In this document: one piece after another, positions 18,293 through 27,628 of the stretch
Layout: the number at the start of each line of letters is the position of its first letter
Position numbering within the stretch: the first letter of the stretch is position 1
Made by a program: the position numbers and the translations under genes
The notes under the pieces: model-generated
Database searches by the model: none
Seen by the model: the letters and a program-made list of their open reading frames with translations, nothing else
What the model was told of the DNA's origin: nothing
NCBI RefSeq assembly: GCF_003544895.1
Contig: NZ_CP032125.1
Location: 412,001 to 476,000, forward strand
Length of the DNA stretch: 64,000 nt
DNA from: Profundibacter amoris
Lineage (GTDB): Bacteria > Pseudomonadota > Alphaproteobacteria > Rhodobacterales > Rhodobacteraceae
Direction of reading: 5' to 3'

Positions 18293-18898
18293 ATGGAGTA
18301 TATCGACAGTATCGAAGAACTGGAGGCGCTCTACGGGCATCCGGCACAAGCCGCGCTGGTCAAGGTGGCGCACCGGATGACACCCACCTACCGCGCGTGG
18401 ATTATGCGCAGCCGGTTTTGTGTGGTTTCCACTGTGGGGCCGGATGGTGTTGATGGTTCACCCCGTGGCGACGATGGGCCGGTGGTGCAGGAACTGGACG
18501 AACACACGCTGGCCCTGCCGGACTGGCGCGGCAACAACCGCATGGACAGCCTGCGCAATCTGGTGGCGGACGAACGTATCGCGCTGATGTTCATGGTTGC
18601 CGGTTCCGATAATGTGGTGCGGGTGAATGGCTGTGCGCGGATCACCATTGATGCCGGTATCCGCGCGCGGTTTGAAAAGGACGGCAAGCGGCCGCGTTTG
18701 GTGATCATTGTCAAAATTTCCGAAATCTATTCCCAATGCGCGCGGGCCGTGATGCGGGCGGGTTTGTGGACGGACGGGGACCTGTCCCAAGGTCTGCCAA
18801 CGGTGGGCGATATGCTGAAGGAAATGACATCCGGCGAATTTGACGGCGCAACCTATGACCGCGACTGGGGCGCCCGCGCAAAGGAAACACTGTGGTAG
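18293..18898 (+). CDS. PPOX-class FMN-binding flavoprotein (MSMEG_1061-like)
   Basis: A 201-residue split-barrel protein of the pyridoxamine-phosphate-oxidase-like superfamily. FCVVSTVGPDGVDGSPRGDD and LPDWRGNNRMDSLRNLVADE are the FMN-binding barrel segments, typical of the TIGR04025/MSMEG_1061 subgroup. The substrate is unknown; it is unlikely to be PdxH. It starts 3 bases after plsC and overlaps the next gene by 7 bases, so it is part of the same run. Confidence 0.82.
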   Translation: MEYIDSIEELEALYGHPAQAALVKVAHRMTPTYRAWIMRSRFCVVSTVGPDGVDGSPRGDDGPVVQELDEHTLALPDWRGNNRMDSLRNLVADERIALMFMVAGSDNVVRVNGCARITIDAGIRARFEKDGKRPRLVIIVKISEIYSQCARAVMRAGLWTDGDLSQGLPTVGDMLKEMTSGEFDGATYDRDWGARAKETLW

Positions 18899-19542
18899 AA
18901 CTGACCCTGATCCGCCACGGGCAGGCCCAGACGGGCGCGCAGGACGAGGCGAGCTATGACAATCTTAGTGATCTGGGCCACCGGCAGGCACGCTGGCTGG
19001 GCGAGGCCCTGCGCGACGGGGGGCCGTTCGAGCGGATCATCTCGGGCGATATGAAGCGGCAGGTCCAGACCGCCGAGGGGTTGGCACTGGGCGTGCATCA
19101 CAGCATTGACCCGCGGTTGAACGAGCTGGACTATTTCGGTCTGGCCGCCAGCCTGAAGGCCAGTCACGGGGTGGATATTCCCGATGATATCCAGAGTTTC
19201 GCCCGGCATGTGCCGCAGGTTCTGGATGTCTGGCGCCAGGGCGGAATGAACGGCGATCTGGAAACCTATGACGAATTTTGCAGCCGGATCATGGGCGCGC
19301 TGCACAATGCGGCAGGGCAGGAGGGGCGCACGGTGCTGGTCACGTCAACCGGTGTGATTGCCACGCTGTCAGCCATCGCGCTGGGGCTGGACATGGTGAA
19401 AAAGACCAAGCTGTTTTTGCGGGTGATGAATACCTCGGTCCACAAATTCGAACTGCTGGGCGATGAATTGCATCTGACGCAATTTGGTGCCGTGCCGCAT
19501 CTGGAACACCCCGACAGGGCCTATGCACAGACATATGGATAG
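18892..19542 (+). CDS. Histidine phosphatase (phosphoglycerate-mutase-like) family protein
   Basis: A 216-residue protein with the phosphohistidine motif LIRHGQAQTG at residues 5-14, the second-half LVTSTGVIATLSA block and an Arg in RIISGD. In the usual family the second catalytic His follows VxH; here the sequence reads LVTSTG, as in several broad phosphatases of this group, so activity is likely but not certain. It starts with GTG inside the PPOX gene and ends at a strong terminator. Confidence 0.8.
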   Translation: MVELTLIRHGQAQTGAQDEASYDNLSDLGHRQARWLGEALRDGGPFERIISGDMKRQVQTAEGLALGVHHSIDPRLNELDYFGLAASLKASHGVDIPDDIQSFARHVPQVLDVWRQGGMNGDLETYDEFCSRIMGALHNAAGQEGRTVLVTSTGVIATLSAIALGLDMVKKTKLFLRVMNTSVHKFELLGDELHLTQFGAVPHLEHPDRAYAQTYG

Positions 19543-19543
19543 C

Positions 19544-19579
19544 AAAAGGGGCGCAGATTATACGCCCCTTTTAGTTTTT
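19544..19579. terminator. Bidirectional-type rho-independent terminator
   Basis: A perfect 10-base stem AAAAGGGGCG / CGCCCCTTTT around a 9-base loop, followed by AGTTTTT on the plus strand. It sits between the convergent histidine phosphatase and tctA genes. Confidence 0.85.
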
Positions 19580-19580
19580 C

Positions 19581-21068
19581 TTATTCGGCCTGTGGTTTTC
19601 CGCCGCGCACCATTTTGTAATAGGAATACAGCGGCGGGATCAGCAGGGCCAGAATGATCACCCACATAACCTTGGCGATATTGCTGTGAAAGAAGATCAT
19701 AGGCGAGCCGTGACCGATGATCATACCTTGCGTAAAGCCACCCTCGGCAATCGGGCCAAGGATCAGGCCAAGGATCAGCGCCTCGAGCGAATAGCCCAGC
19801 TTTTTGATCACCAGCCCGCCAAGGGCAAAGGCGATCATCAGATAGACATCGAACACCGAGTTGTTCAGCGCATAGGATCCCAGCACCGCAAAGGCACTGA
19901 CCACGGGCACCATCAGGGCCGGCGGGATCAGGGCGATACGGGCCAGATAGGGCGCGAATGACAGCCCCACAATCAGGAATACCCCGTTGGCGACAAACAT
20001 CGAGATGATGAACGGATAGGTCCGGTTGGCATATTCGGTAAACAGATCCGGCCCCGGGATCATCCCGTGGATGATAAAGGCGCCCATCAGGGCGGCGGCC
20101 ACCGAATTTCCCGGAATGCCCAGCGTCAATGTGGGAACCAGCGAGCCGCCAACGCAACCGTTGTTGCCGGATTCAGCGGCGGCAATGCCTTCGGGGTTGC
20201 CCTTGCCGAACAGCTCTTTGGTTTTAGAGATGCGTTTGGACAGGTTGTAGGAAATAAACGCGGCAATGGTTGCGCCTTCACCCGGCAGAATGCCGATCAC
20301 CGTGCCGGTGCCTGACCCAAGCGCGATATGCTTGCCGATCCCTTTTGGCATCGGTTCGCTTTTCTGCTTTTTGTGCAAGGCCGAGGTATCGACAGTGTGG
20401 TGCTGCATTCCGGCCAGTTCCAGCATCTGGATCATCGAAAACAGGCCAATCAGCGCCGGCATGAAATCAATCCCGTCGACCAGTTCCACCAGCCCCATCG
20501 TATAGCGCTGGCTGCCTGACATGTCGTCGGTGCCGACAACGGCAATGATCATACCCAGCAGGCCCGCGATCAGCGCCTTTAGCAGGGACGAGTTTTCATC
20601 GGCAATCGAAATGATCCCCGCCAAACCCATCAGCGCCAGCAAAAAGGTTTCCGCCGGACCAAAAGCCAGCGCCTGCCGCGCCAATACGGGGGCGAACAGC
20701 AGCAGGATCATGATTGAAAACATCCCGCCGGTGAAGGATGCAATCACCGAAACCTTCAGCGCAAGACCGGCCTTGCCTTTTTTGCTCATCGGATAGCCCT
20801 CGATGGCGGTGGCAACAGCGGCAGGTGTGCCCGGTGTGTTCAGCAAAATAGCAGGGATCGAGCCGCCATACATGGCGCCACAGTAAATACCGCCCAACAA
20901 CATCAGGCCCATTGTCGGGTCCATTGTGTAGGTAAACGGCACCAGCAGGCCCACAGCCATAGTGGCTGTCAGGCCGGGCATGCCACCGATTGCCACACCG
21001 GCAACGGTGCCGATTGCAATGGTCAGCAGGGCGGGGCCGGAAAAAACAATTGCCAGATATTCAAACAT
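19581..21068 (-). CDS. tctA: Tripartite tricarboxylate transporter, large permease TctA
   Basis: A 495-residue polytopic membrane protein, about 11-12 helices. The family motifs GVAIGGMPGLTATMAVGLLV near the N-terminus and the repeated element IGILPGEGATIAAFISYNLS mid-protein are clear. It is the channel-forming subunit of a binding-protein-dependent secondary transporter for carboxylates. It is last of three genes and ends at the terminator at 19.55 kb. Confidence 0.93.
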   Translation of the reverse strand: MFEYLAIVFSGPALLTIAIGTVAGVAIGGMPGLTATMAVGLLVPFTYTMDPTMGLMLLGGIYCGAMYGGSIPAILLNTPGTPAAVATAIEGYPMSKKGKAGLALKVSVIASFTGGMFSIMILLLFAPVLARQALAFGPAETFLLALMGLAGIISIADENSSLLKALIAGLLGMIIAVVGTDDMSGSQRYTMGLVELVDGIDFMPALIGLFSMIQMLELAGMQHHTVDTSALHKKQKSEPMPKGIGKHIALGSGTGTVIGILPGEGATIAAFISYNLSKRISKTKELFGKGNPEGIAAAESGNNGCVGGSLVPTLTLGIPGNSVAAALMGAFIIHGMIPGPDLFTEYANRTYPFIISMFVANGVFLIVGLSFAPYLARIALIPPALMVPVVSAFAVLGSYALNNSVFDVYLMIAFALGGLVIKKLGYSLEALILGLILGPIAEGGFTQGMIIGHGSPMIFFHSNIAKVMWVIILALLIPPLYSYYKMVRGGKPQAE

Positions 21069-21080
21069 TCACGGTCCCCG

Positions 21081-21524
21081 TCAGAAATTGATGCCGGGCA
21101 AATTGACCGACAGAAGTTGGATAAACACCAGATAGACAAAGCCCAGCACGCCAACGGTCGTCAGCCCGATTGTCAGCAGATTTCGGTATCCCAGCATGTA
21201 TGACATAACCGGAATAAAGATTGCCGCAGGAATGAAAAAGCCCAAAGGCTCGAACACCAGCGCAAAGATGATCAGGGCAACCAGCAGGCCAAGAAAACGT
21301 GGCAAATGACCGGTCAGGACCAGCCTGTCATGGCTGCGGTCTTTCAGCAGGCTATGGCCCAGCTGGACAACAGACAGCCCGCCAATAAACACCGCCAGAA
21401 ACTGCACGTATTTGGCGGAAGTCTTGATCGCGATGCCTTTGTAATAGGCTGTGCTGAAGTAAAGCAGCACAGCCATTACGATGAGCAGCACCAGAACGGC
21501 GCGGTCAACGGTTTTCCTGGTCAT
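21081..21524 (-). CDS. tctB: Tripartite tricarboxylate transporter, small subunit TctB
   Basis: A 147-residue protein with four predicted helices (VLVLLIVMAVLLYFST; YVQFLAVFIGGLSVVQLG; FLGLLVALIIFALVFEPLGF; NLLTIGLTTVGVLGFVYLVF), the TctB topology. The ATG at 21524 overlaps the tctC stop as TAATG; an in-frame TTG 6 bases earlier is less likely. Confidence 0.88.
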   Translation of the reverse strand: MTRKTVDRAVLVLLIVMAVLLYFSTAYYKGIAIKTSAKYVQFLAVFIGGLSVVQLGHSLLKDRSHDRLVLTGHLPRFLGLLVALIIFALVFEPLGFFIPAAIFIPVMSYMLGYRNLLTIGLTTVGVLGFVYLVFIQLLSVNLPGINF

Positions 21525-22471
21525 TACCAAGGCGCTTTGTCGAAAACAGCCTGGGTTTCTGCCTGCAATGATTGCAGGTAAGACAGGTAGTCTGGCCCGC
21601 TCATTGGCAGCAGAAAGATCGAACCGGTTTTGGCATTGGCAATGAATTCATCGCTGGCCATGACTTCGGTCAGCATTTTGTCCAGCTGATCCTGCACTGC
21701 GGCATCAATTCCGGCAGGTGCAACAAAACCACGGGTGGCGCGCATCAATACGGTGATGCCCTGTTCCTTGGCTGTGGGCATGTCCGGCAGATGTTCGTCA
21801 CGCTCTTCTGTCAGAAGGGCGATGATGCGGGCATCTCCGGCCTTGTGCTGTTTGATCATCTGCGACAGGTTCATGAAGGCCGCATCCACATGGCCGCCAA
21901 GGATGGCCGCTTTTTGTTCGGTCGACCCTTTGGTGGGCAGCAGGTTGAATTCAACGCCGGTCGCGGCTTCAAAGGCTTTGGCGGCAAGGAAATCATCCGA
22001 GCCGATGCCGTTCACAGCTACGGTCAGGGAATTGGCCTTGGCCGCTTCGGCCAGACTGGCCATATCGGTGATCGCGCTGTCTTTGGGAACAACCACGATG
22101 GCCGGATCCTGTGCGGTGTTGCCCATAATGTGAAAACTGTCGAGCGTATACTTTGCACGACCCGAAACAATATGCGCCACCAGTTGGGGTGTGAAGACAA
22201 GGCCGATGGTGTAGCCGTCCGGAGTGGCGCGAGCGATGTCTTCAAAGCCCTTTTGACCGCCCGAACCAGGCACGTTTTTGATCACGAATTCAAAGCCGTC
22301 ATAGTTTTTCTCGGCCAGTTCCGTGAACATGCGTGCCGTGCGATCCGTTGATCCGCCAGCCTTGGACGGGACAACAATTGTGATAGATTTTTCAGGATAT
22401 TCGGCAATGGCCGCGCCTGCCGTCAGCCCCAGAGCCATTACAACGCCGGCAAAAAGTGATTTTTTTAGCAT
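21524..22471 (-). CDS. tctC: Tripartite tricarboxylate transporter substrate-binding protein TctC
   Basis: A 315-residue periplasmic binding protein (Bug family). It has a signal peptide (MLKKSLFAGVVMALGLTAGA, cleavage near AIA-EYP), then YPEKSITIVVPSKAGGSTDR (carboxylate-binding loop 1) and the second loop around GVEFNLLPTKGSTEQKAAIL. The GGSTD region is where Bug proteins hold a dicarboxylate; which acid is bound cannot be told. No tctDE two-component genes lie beside it. GGGAGAGA precedes the start. Confidence 0.92.
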   Translation of the reverse strand: MLKKSLFAGVVMALGLTAGAAIAEYPEKSITIVVPSKAGGSTDRTARMFTELAEKNYDGFEFVIKNVPGSGGQKGFEDIARATPDGYTIGLVFTPQLVAHIVSGRAKYTLDSFHIMGNTAQDPAIVVVPKDSAITDMASLAEAAKANSLTVAVNGIGSDDFLAAKAFEAATGVEFNLLPTKGSTEQKAAILGGHVDAAFMNLSQMIKQHKAGDARIIALLTEERDEHLPDMPTAKEQGITVLMRATRGFVAPAGIDAAVQDQLDKMLTEVMASDEFIANAKTGSIFLLPMSGPDYLSYLQSLQAETQAVFDKAPW

Positions 22472-22643
22472 CCATTCTCTCCCATTTATTATCAGGGGAG
22501 TTTTGATACATTCACCTCCCCATAGTTAGGCCACAGAATCTGTAGGCCCGTTCAATGTAGAGATGACCATAACAATAGAGGACGGGAGCCGCCTATTACT
22601 TTGATCTGTGATTTTGTTAATAATGTTACAAAGAAAGTGGGCT

Positions 22644-23606
22644 TTACGCTGCCAAACCTTTTGACCCGATTGACAGGAATTTCTGGCGACGGTCCTTGAC
22701 CAGCGCGTTCGGCTTTTTCTTGGACAGCTCTTTCAGTGTCGCCTTCAACGCTTTGCCAACCCCTTCAATCGCCGCGCTGCGGTCACGTTGTGCGCCGCCG
22801 GCGGGTTCCTTGACGATCACGTCAACCACACCCAGCTGGTTCAGATCCTGCGCGGTCAGACGCAGGGCTTCGGCGGCTTCGCGCATCTTTTCGGCGTCTT
22901 TCCACAGGATCGAGGCACAGCCCTCGGGGCTGATCACCGAATAGACCGAATGTTCCAGCATCAACAGCCGGTTGGCCGTGGCCAGTGCCACAGCCCCGCC
23001 CGAGCCACCTTCGCCGATGATTACGGAAATCAGCGGCACTTTGACTTGCAGGCATTTTTCGGTTGACCGCGCGATGGCCTCGGATTGTCCGCGTTCCTCG
23101 GCGCCTTTGCCGGGGTATGCACCGGGTGTATCAACCAGCGTGATGATCGGCAGGCCGAATTTGTCGGCCAGTTCCATCAGGCGGATCGCCTTGCGGTAGC
23201 CTTCGGGTCGGGCCATGCCGAAATTGCGTTCAATGCGGGTTTTGGTGTCGAACCCTTTTTCCAGCCCGATCACCATCACCGGCGTATCGCCCAGTCGTCC
23301 CAGACCACCCATAACAGCGTGGTCGTCTGCAAAATTGCGATCACCGGCCAGCGGGGTGTATTCGGTAAACAGGGCTTCGATGTAATCCTTGCAATGGGGC
23401 CGGTCGGGGTGGCGGGCCACCTGACATTTGCGCCAGGGGGTCAGGTCTTTGTAGAGATCCTTCAGAAGATCGGCGGCTTTTTTGTCCAGCGCCTTGGCTT
23501 CTTCCTCGATATCCATTTCCTCGTTGGCACGGGCCATGGCGCGCAGCTCTTCGGCTTTGCTTTCGATCTCTGCCAGCGGTTTTTCAAATTCGAGGTAATT
23601 TGCCAT
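22644..23606 (-). CDS. accA: Acetyl-CoA carboxylase carboxyltransferase subunit alpha
   Basis: A 320-residue subunit that transfers carboxyl from biotin to acetyl-CoA for malonyl-CoA synthesis. The start [20 protein letters not shown], the [19 protein letters not shown] block, the [20 protein letters not shown] segment and [20 protein letters not shown] are all AccA hallmarks. It is monocistronic here. GGAGAGACCC precedes the ATG. Confidence 0.95.
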   Translation of the reverse strand: MANYLEFEKPLAEIESKAEELRAMARANEEMDIEEEAKALDKKAADLLKDLYKDLTPWRKCQVARHPDRPHCKDYIEALFTEYTPLAGDRNFADDHAVMGGLGRLGDTPVMVIGLEKGFDTKTRIERNFGMARPEGYRKAIRLMELADKFGLPIITLVDTPGAYPGKGAEERGQSEAIARSTEKCLQVKVPLISVIIGEGGSGGAVALATANRLLMLEHSVYSVISPEGCASILWKDAEKMREAAEALRLTAQDLNQLGVVDVIVKEPAGGAQRDRSAAIEGVGKALKATLKELSKKKPNALVKDRRQKFLSIGSKGLAA

Positions 23607-23736
23607 GGGTCTCTCCGAAATTCTGGTTGTTGTGATATATGACGATGCGGGGCGGGATTTGCAACGGGGGCATTATGGCAAGATTTGTTAAATCCAGCCG
23701 TGGCAGGGTGATTTCAGCAATTGATAAGGGGGCCGC

Positions 23737-24576
23737 ATGGCCGGTTCATATGAGAAACGTCTGATGCGGGTGTTGGAATACATCCATGCCAATCCGGCGG
23801 GCGATTTGTCGCTGGACAGGCTGGCGGATGTGGCAGCGATGAGCCGCTTTCACTGGCACCGCGTGTTTCATGCGATGACCGGCGAAACCTGTGCGCAGGC
23901 CACGCGGCGAATCCGGCTGCATCGGGCGGCGTGCTGGCTGGTGCAAACGGATGATCCCGTGGCCGAGGTGGCAAAGCGCAGCGGCTATCCGTCGGCGCAA
24001 AGTTTCACCCGTGCCTTTGGCGAAGTGTTCGGCATATCCCCCGGCAGGTTCCGTAAGCGCGGTGATCTGACATCACCGTTTCTGCAACTTAGAAAAGGAG
24101 AATACCCGGTGTTTCCCGTTGAAATCATCACCGCACCGTCCCGTCGTTTGGCCGCTATGGCACACAAAGGCCCCTATCTGGAAATTGGCAATGCGTTTCA
24201 GAAGGTTGCCGGTGTTTTCACAGCGCGCAATCTGTGGCCGCAGGCGCAAGGGATGCTGGGGATTTACTATGACGATCCGACAACAGTTGCGGCGCAGGAT
24301 TTGAACAGCCACGCGGGGGTGATCGTGGGGGATGATTTTGAAATGCCTGAAAACCTGCAGGATGTTCGGGTGCCGGACGGGCGTATGGCCGTGATGCATT
24401 ATAAGGGACCGTATGCGGGGCTGAATGCGGCGTATGAGTATATGTATGGGGAATGGTTGCCCAATTCGGGCAAAGAGTTTCGCGATGCGCCCGGTTTCGA
24501 GGTTTATCTGAACGATCCGATGGATACCGCACCGGATGATTTGCTGACGGATATATGTGTGCCGCTTAAGGCATAA
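23737..24576 (+). CDS. AraC-family regulator with C-terminal GyrI-like effector domain
   Basis: A 279-residue protein. Residues 5-105 are the AraC double HTH (RVLEYIHANPAGDLSLDRLA, then SGYPSAQSFTRAFGEVFGIS); residues about 120-275 are a GyrI-like (SOUL/AraC effector) domain. This HTH-first order is that of Rob/SbmC-like multidrug-responsive regulators. A second GyrI-domain gene follows 11 bases later. Confidence 0.88.
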   Translation: MAGSYEKRLMRVLEYIHANPAGDLSLDRLADVAAMSRFHWHRVFHAMTGETCAQATRRIRLHRAACWLVQTDDPVAEVAKRSGYPSAQSFTRAFGEVFGISPGRFRKRGDLTSPFLQLRKGEYPVFPVEIITAPSRRLAAMAHKGPYLEIGNAFQKVAGVFTARNLWPQAQGMLGIYYDDPTTVAAQDLNSHAGVIVGDDFEMPENLQDVRVPDGRMAVMHYKGPYAGLNAAYEYMYGEWLPNSGKEFRDAPGFEVYLNDPMDTAPDDLLTDICVPLKA

Positions 24577-24587
24577 GGGGAATGGAC

Positions 24588-25229
24588 ATGTTGAAAACCG
24601 ATTTCAAAAAGCAGGACAAGGCGCTTTATTCTGGCAAGGTGGGGCGGTTTGATGTGATTGACGTGCCTGAAATGAATTTCCTGATGATTGATGGCATGGG
24701 GAACCCGAATACATCGCCTGCTTATGGTCGGGCGGTGGCCGCGTTATACGGTCTTGGCTACGGGTTGAAATTTTTTGGCAAACCCCGCGGCGTGGATCAT
24801 GTGGTGCCGCCACTGGAAGGGTTGTGGTGGGCCGATGACATGGGCAGTTTCACATCCCGCGACAAGGACAGTTGGAAATGGCGGATGATGATCCGGCAGC
24901 CTGATTGGGTCAAGCAAGCGGATTTGGCCGAGGTTCTGGAGAGCGTTGTCGCCAAAACGGCCAAGAAGAAAGAGGCCCCGACGGACGAAGAAACCCTGCG
25001 CGCGGTTTGTCTGGAGCGGTTCGGCGAGGGGCTGGCTGTGCAGGTGCTGCATGTCGGGCCTTATGATGCGGAGGGGCCGGTGCTGGAAGAAATGCACAAG
25101 CGGTTCATCCCTGACAAGGGGTTTGTGGCTCGCGGATTGCATCACGAAATCTATCTTGGTGACCCGCGCAAGATTGCCCCCGAGAAGCTGAAAACCATCC
25201 TGCGCCAGCCGGTCGCCCAGCGAAATTGA
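24588..25229 (+). CDS. GyrI-like small-molecule-binding domain protein
   Basis: A 213-residue protein (MLKTDFKKQDKALYSGKVGR) of the stand-alone GyrI-like family, with no HTH. GyrI domains bind small hydrophobic molecules and some hydrolyse them. The ATG at 24588 is 7 bases from AAGGGG; the earlier ATG at 24582 is too close to that site. In one operon with an AraC-GyrI regulator; whether it titrates ligand or is an enzyme is unknown. Confidence 0.78.
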   Translation: MLKTDFKKQDKALYSGKVGRFDVIDVPEMNFLMIDGMGNPNTSPAYGRAVAALYGLGYGLKFFGKPRGVDHVVPPLEGLWWADDMGSFTSRDKDSWKWRMMIRQPDWVKQADLAEVLESVVAKTAKKKEAPTDEETLRAVCLERFGEGLAVQVLHVGPYDAEGPVLEEMHKRFIPDKGFVARGLHHEIYLGDPRKIAPEKLKTILRQPVAQRN

Positions 25230-25254
25230 GCCGCTGCGCGGCGCTTTATATCTC

Positions 25255-25290
25255 GGCCCCATGAAGGGGCCTCGGGTGCCTTCGGCGAGG
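25255..25290. repeat. Overlapping intergenic hairpins, probable bidirectional terminator or repeat
   Basis: GGCCCC-atgaa-GGGGCC (25255-25271) overlaps CCTCG...CGAGG (25270-25290), followed by ATATTT. It lies between the convergent GyrI and malyl-CoA lyase genes. The motif resembles intergenic sequences often seen in Rhodobacterales (memory, not searched). Confidence 0.45.
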
Positions 25291-25313
25291 ATATTTAGGC
25301 CATTTGGAAGGGA

Positions 25314-26270
25314 TCAGCCGTTGATCATTTCCGACTGGCGCACGATGACTTCGGCCTGTTTGATGCTGGCGATATCGACCAGACGGCCCTTGTAGACGGT
25401 GGCGCCTTCGCCGTTGGCTTTGGCCTGTTCCATTGCGGCAAGGATTTCGCGTGCTTCCTGCACCTGTTCTTTGGAGGGTGTGAAGACTTCGTTTGCCAAT
25501 GCAATCTGTTTCGGGTGGATCGCCCATTTGCCGACCATGCCCAGTGTGGCCGAACGTTTTGCCTGTGCGATGAACCCTTCGTCATCCGAGAAATCCCCGA
25601 ACGGGCCGTCTACCGGCAACACCCCGTGGGTGCGGCAGGCGGCGACGATGGCGGTCTGTGCCCAGTGCCATGGATCGGACCAGTATTTCGCGCCTTCATG
25701 TGCCATGTAATAGTTTTCCTGAGTGCCGCCGATGCCGGTTGTTTGCATCCCCATGCTGGCGGCGAAATCGGCAGCACCAAGCGACATCGCTTGCAGGCGT
25801 GGCGAGGCGGCGGCGATTTCCTCGACGTGGGCAATGCCGGCGGCGCTCTCGATGATCACTTCAAGGCTGATCTTTTTGCTGCGTCCTTTGGCGGTTTCGA
25901 TCGCGGTGACCAGGGCATCCACGGCGTAGATGTCGGCGGCGCAGCCCACCTTGGGGATCATGATCTGGTCCAGCCGTTCATCCGCCTGTTCCAGCAGGTC
26001 CACGACATCGCGATACCAGTAAGGCGTGTCCAGCCCGTTGATCCGCACGCTGAGGGTTTTGTTGCCCCAGTCGACATCGCCGATGGCCTGTATCACATTT
26101 TGGCGCGCGCTGTCCTTGTCTGACGGCGCAACGCTGTCTTCCAGATCAAGGTTGATCACATCCGCGTCGGAGGCGGCCATTTTTTCAAACAAGGCCACGC
26201 GCGAGCCGGGGCCGAACAACTGGCAGCGGTTGGGGCGGGCAGGGGCGGCGGGTTGAAGGCGAAAGCTCAT
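25314..26270 (-). CDS. mcl1: L-malyl-CoA/beta-methylmalyl-CoA lyase
   Basis: A 318-residue HpcH/HpaI-citrate-lyase-beta family enzyme. MSFRLQPAAPARPNRCQLFG, INLDLEDSVAPSDKD (metal Glu/Asp), KISLEVIIESAAGIAHVEEI and MSLGAADFAASMG match the Rhodobacter-type lyase that cleaves malyl-CoA and beta-methylmalyl-CoA in the ethylmalonyl-CoA pathway. The frame extends upstream to 26459, but the ATG at 26270 with AGGTCCC before it gives family length. It is divergent from dgcN. Confidence 0.9.
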   Translation of the reverse strand: MSFRLQPAAPARPNRCQLFGPGSRVALFEKMAASDADVINLDLEDSVAPSDKDSARQNVIQAIGDVDWGNKTLSVRINGLDTPYWYRDVVDLLEQADERLDQIMIPKVGCAADIYAVDALVTAIETAKGRSKKISLEVIIESAAGIAHVEEIAAASPRLQAMSLGAADFAASMGMQTTGIGGTQENYYMAHEGAKYWSDPWHWAQTAIVAACRTHGVLPVDGPFGDFSDDEGFIAQAKRSATLGMVGKWAIHPKQIALANEVFTPSKEQVQEAREILAAMEQAKANGEGATVYKGRLVDIASIKQAEVIVRQSEMING

Positions 26271-26381
26271 GATGGGACCTGTGCGTAATGATGTTTCGGA
26301 TTGCGTTGTGGTTTTGATATTATAGTGCGCAGGCGCCTGCAAGGCTGGAAAATTCTGTGTGATTGCGGGGGGCTGCAATGG

Positions 26382-26448
26382 GCGGAAGAATCTCGGCTCT
26401 TCGCCTGACAAAGAGAACATTCTTCGCTCAAAGATGCAATTCTTCGCT
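26382..26448. promoter_or_regulatory. Cluster of TTCTTCGC motifs between mcl1 and dgcN
   Basis: ATTCTTCGCT occurs exactly at 26419-26428 and 26439-26448, 20 bases apart (two helical turns); a partial copy TCTTCGC lies at 26398-26404 and a near-match in reverse orientation, GCGGAAGAAT, at 26382-26391. They lie in the 275-base divergent gap, which otherwise holds a GCAGGCGCCTGC palindrome at 26329-26340. A regulator-binding array is likely but the regulator is unknown. Confidence 0.45.
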
Positions 26449-26545
26449 GTTTCTTCCAAAAATAACCTTATAGTTGGTGCTTATTGCAACCCATTTCCGC
26501 AAATGATCCCGCATGATCCCCAAGGAATTTTTCAGGGGCAGAATC

Positions 26546-27547
26546 ATGATCGAAACACCGTATCTTCTTTTTCTCGGCGACGCGCCGGACCAATTGGCGG
26601 CCAAAGTGGCCCAGGGGATCAAGGACTGGCGGCCGCAAAACGCGCTGGGCCAGTTCCGGATGGAAGGCTGTGGCGCTGACCTTGGCCTGAAGGATATGAC
26701 GCTGGAAGAGGCCAAGGCGGCCGGTGTGAAAACCATGGTGATCGGTGTGGCCAACCGCGGCGGCCATATTTCCGACAGTTGGCGCGATGTGATGGTGCGG
26801 GCGCTGGAACTGGAGATGGATATTGCCAGCGGGCTGCACAACCTGCTGCGCGACGAAGGCCCGCTGGTGGCGGCGGCGCAGACCTATGGCGCCACGCTGC
26901 ATGATGTGCGGGTGCCCTCGGTGGGCTACCCCATCGCCAACGGCAGGAAGCGCAGCGGCAAGCGGGTGCTGGCGGTGGGCACCGATTGTTCGGTGGGCAA
27001 GATGTATACGGCGCTGGCGATGGATGCCGAGATGAACAAGCGCGGTATGAAATCAACCTTCCGCGCCACCGGCCAGACCGGTATCCTGATTACCGGCCAC
27101 GGGGTGCCGCTGGATGCGGTGATCGCCGATTTCATGGCTGGTTCGGTTGAGTATCTGACGCCGGATAATGACGATGATCACTGGGATCATATCGAGGGGC
27201 AGGGCAGCCTGTTCCACGCCTCCTATTCCGGCGTGACGATGGCGCTGATCCATGGCGGGCAGCCTGATGCTCTGATTTTGGCGCACGAGCCGACCCGCAC
27301 CCATATGCGCGGGTTGCCGGATTATTCCCTGCCCACGCTGGACCAGCTGCGCGACACCGCCCTGCCGCTGGCCCGTGTGGTGAACCCGAAATGTCAGGTG
27401 GCCGGTGTTTCGGTCAACACCCAGCATTTCGGCGAGGATCAGGCGTTGTCCTATCTGGAGGAGCTGGAAAAACGCATGGGTATTCCGGCGGTTGACCCGT
27501 TTCGTCAGGGGGCTGGTCGTCTGGTGGATGCGCTGGAGGCGATTTAG
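26546..27547 (+). CDS. dgcN: D-glutamate N-acetyltransferase DgcN (DUF1611)
   Basis: A 333-residue DUF1611 protein. The P-loop-like VGTDCSVGKMYTALAM (about residue 150) and the HASYSGVTMALIHGGQPDAL segment are characteristic. In marine proteobacteria DgcN acetylates D-glutamate, after which DgcA racemises N-acetyl-D-glutamate to the L form; that is established for homologues, inferred here. The ATG at 26546 with CAGGGGC upstream is preferred over 26513. dgcA follows 81 bases later. Confidence 0.85.
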   Translation: MIETPYLLFLGDAPDQLAAKVAQGIKDWRPQNALGQFRMEGCGADLGLKDMTLEEAKAAGVKTMVIGVANRGGHISDSWRDVMVRALELEMDIASGLHNLLRDEGPLVAAAQTYGATLHDVRVPSVGYPIANGRKRSGKRVLAVGTDCSVGKMYTALAMDAEMNKRGMKSTFRATGQTGILITGHGVPLDAVIADFMAGSVEYLTPDNDDDHWDHIEGQGSLFHASYSGVTMALIHGGQPDALILAHEPTRTHMRGLPDYSLPTLDQLRDTALPLARVVNPKCQVAGVSVNTQHFGEDQALSYLEELEKRMGIPAVDPFRQGAGRLVDALEAI

Positions 27548-27628
27548 GCTGGCGTTTCATCCGCCTTTGGGCAATCTTGCGGACGAGGTTTCGCCCGCAA
27601 GCGGCTGTCCTGCCTTCAGGAGTATGCA

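Noticed and set aside
26329-26340. GCAGGCGCCTGC palindrome
   Set aside because: Short GC palindrome that could arise by chance; mentioned only with the motif array.
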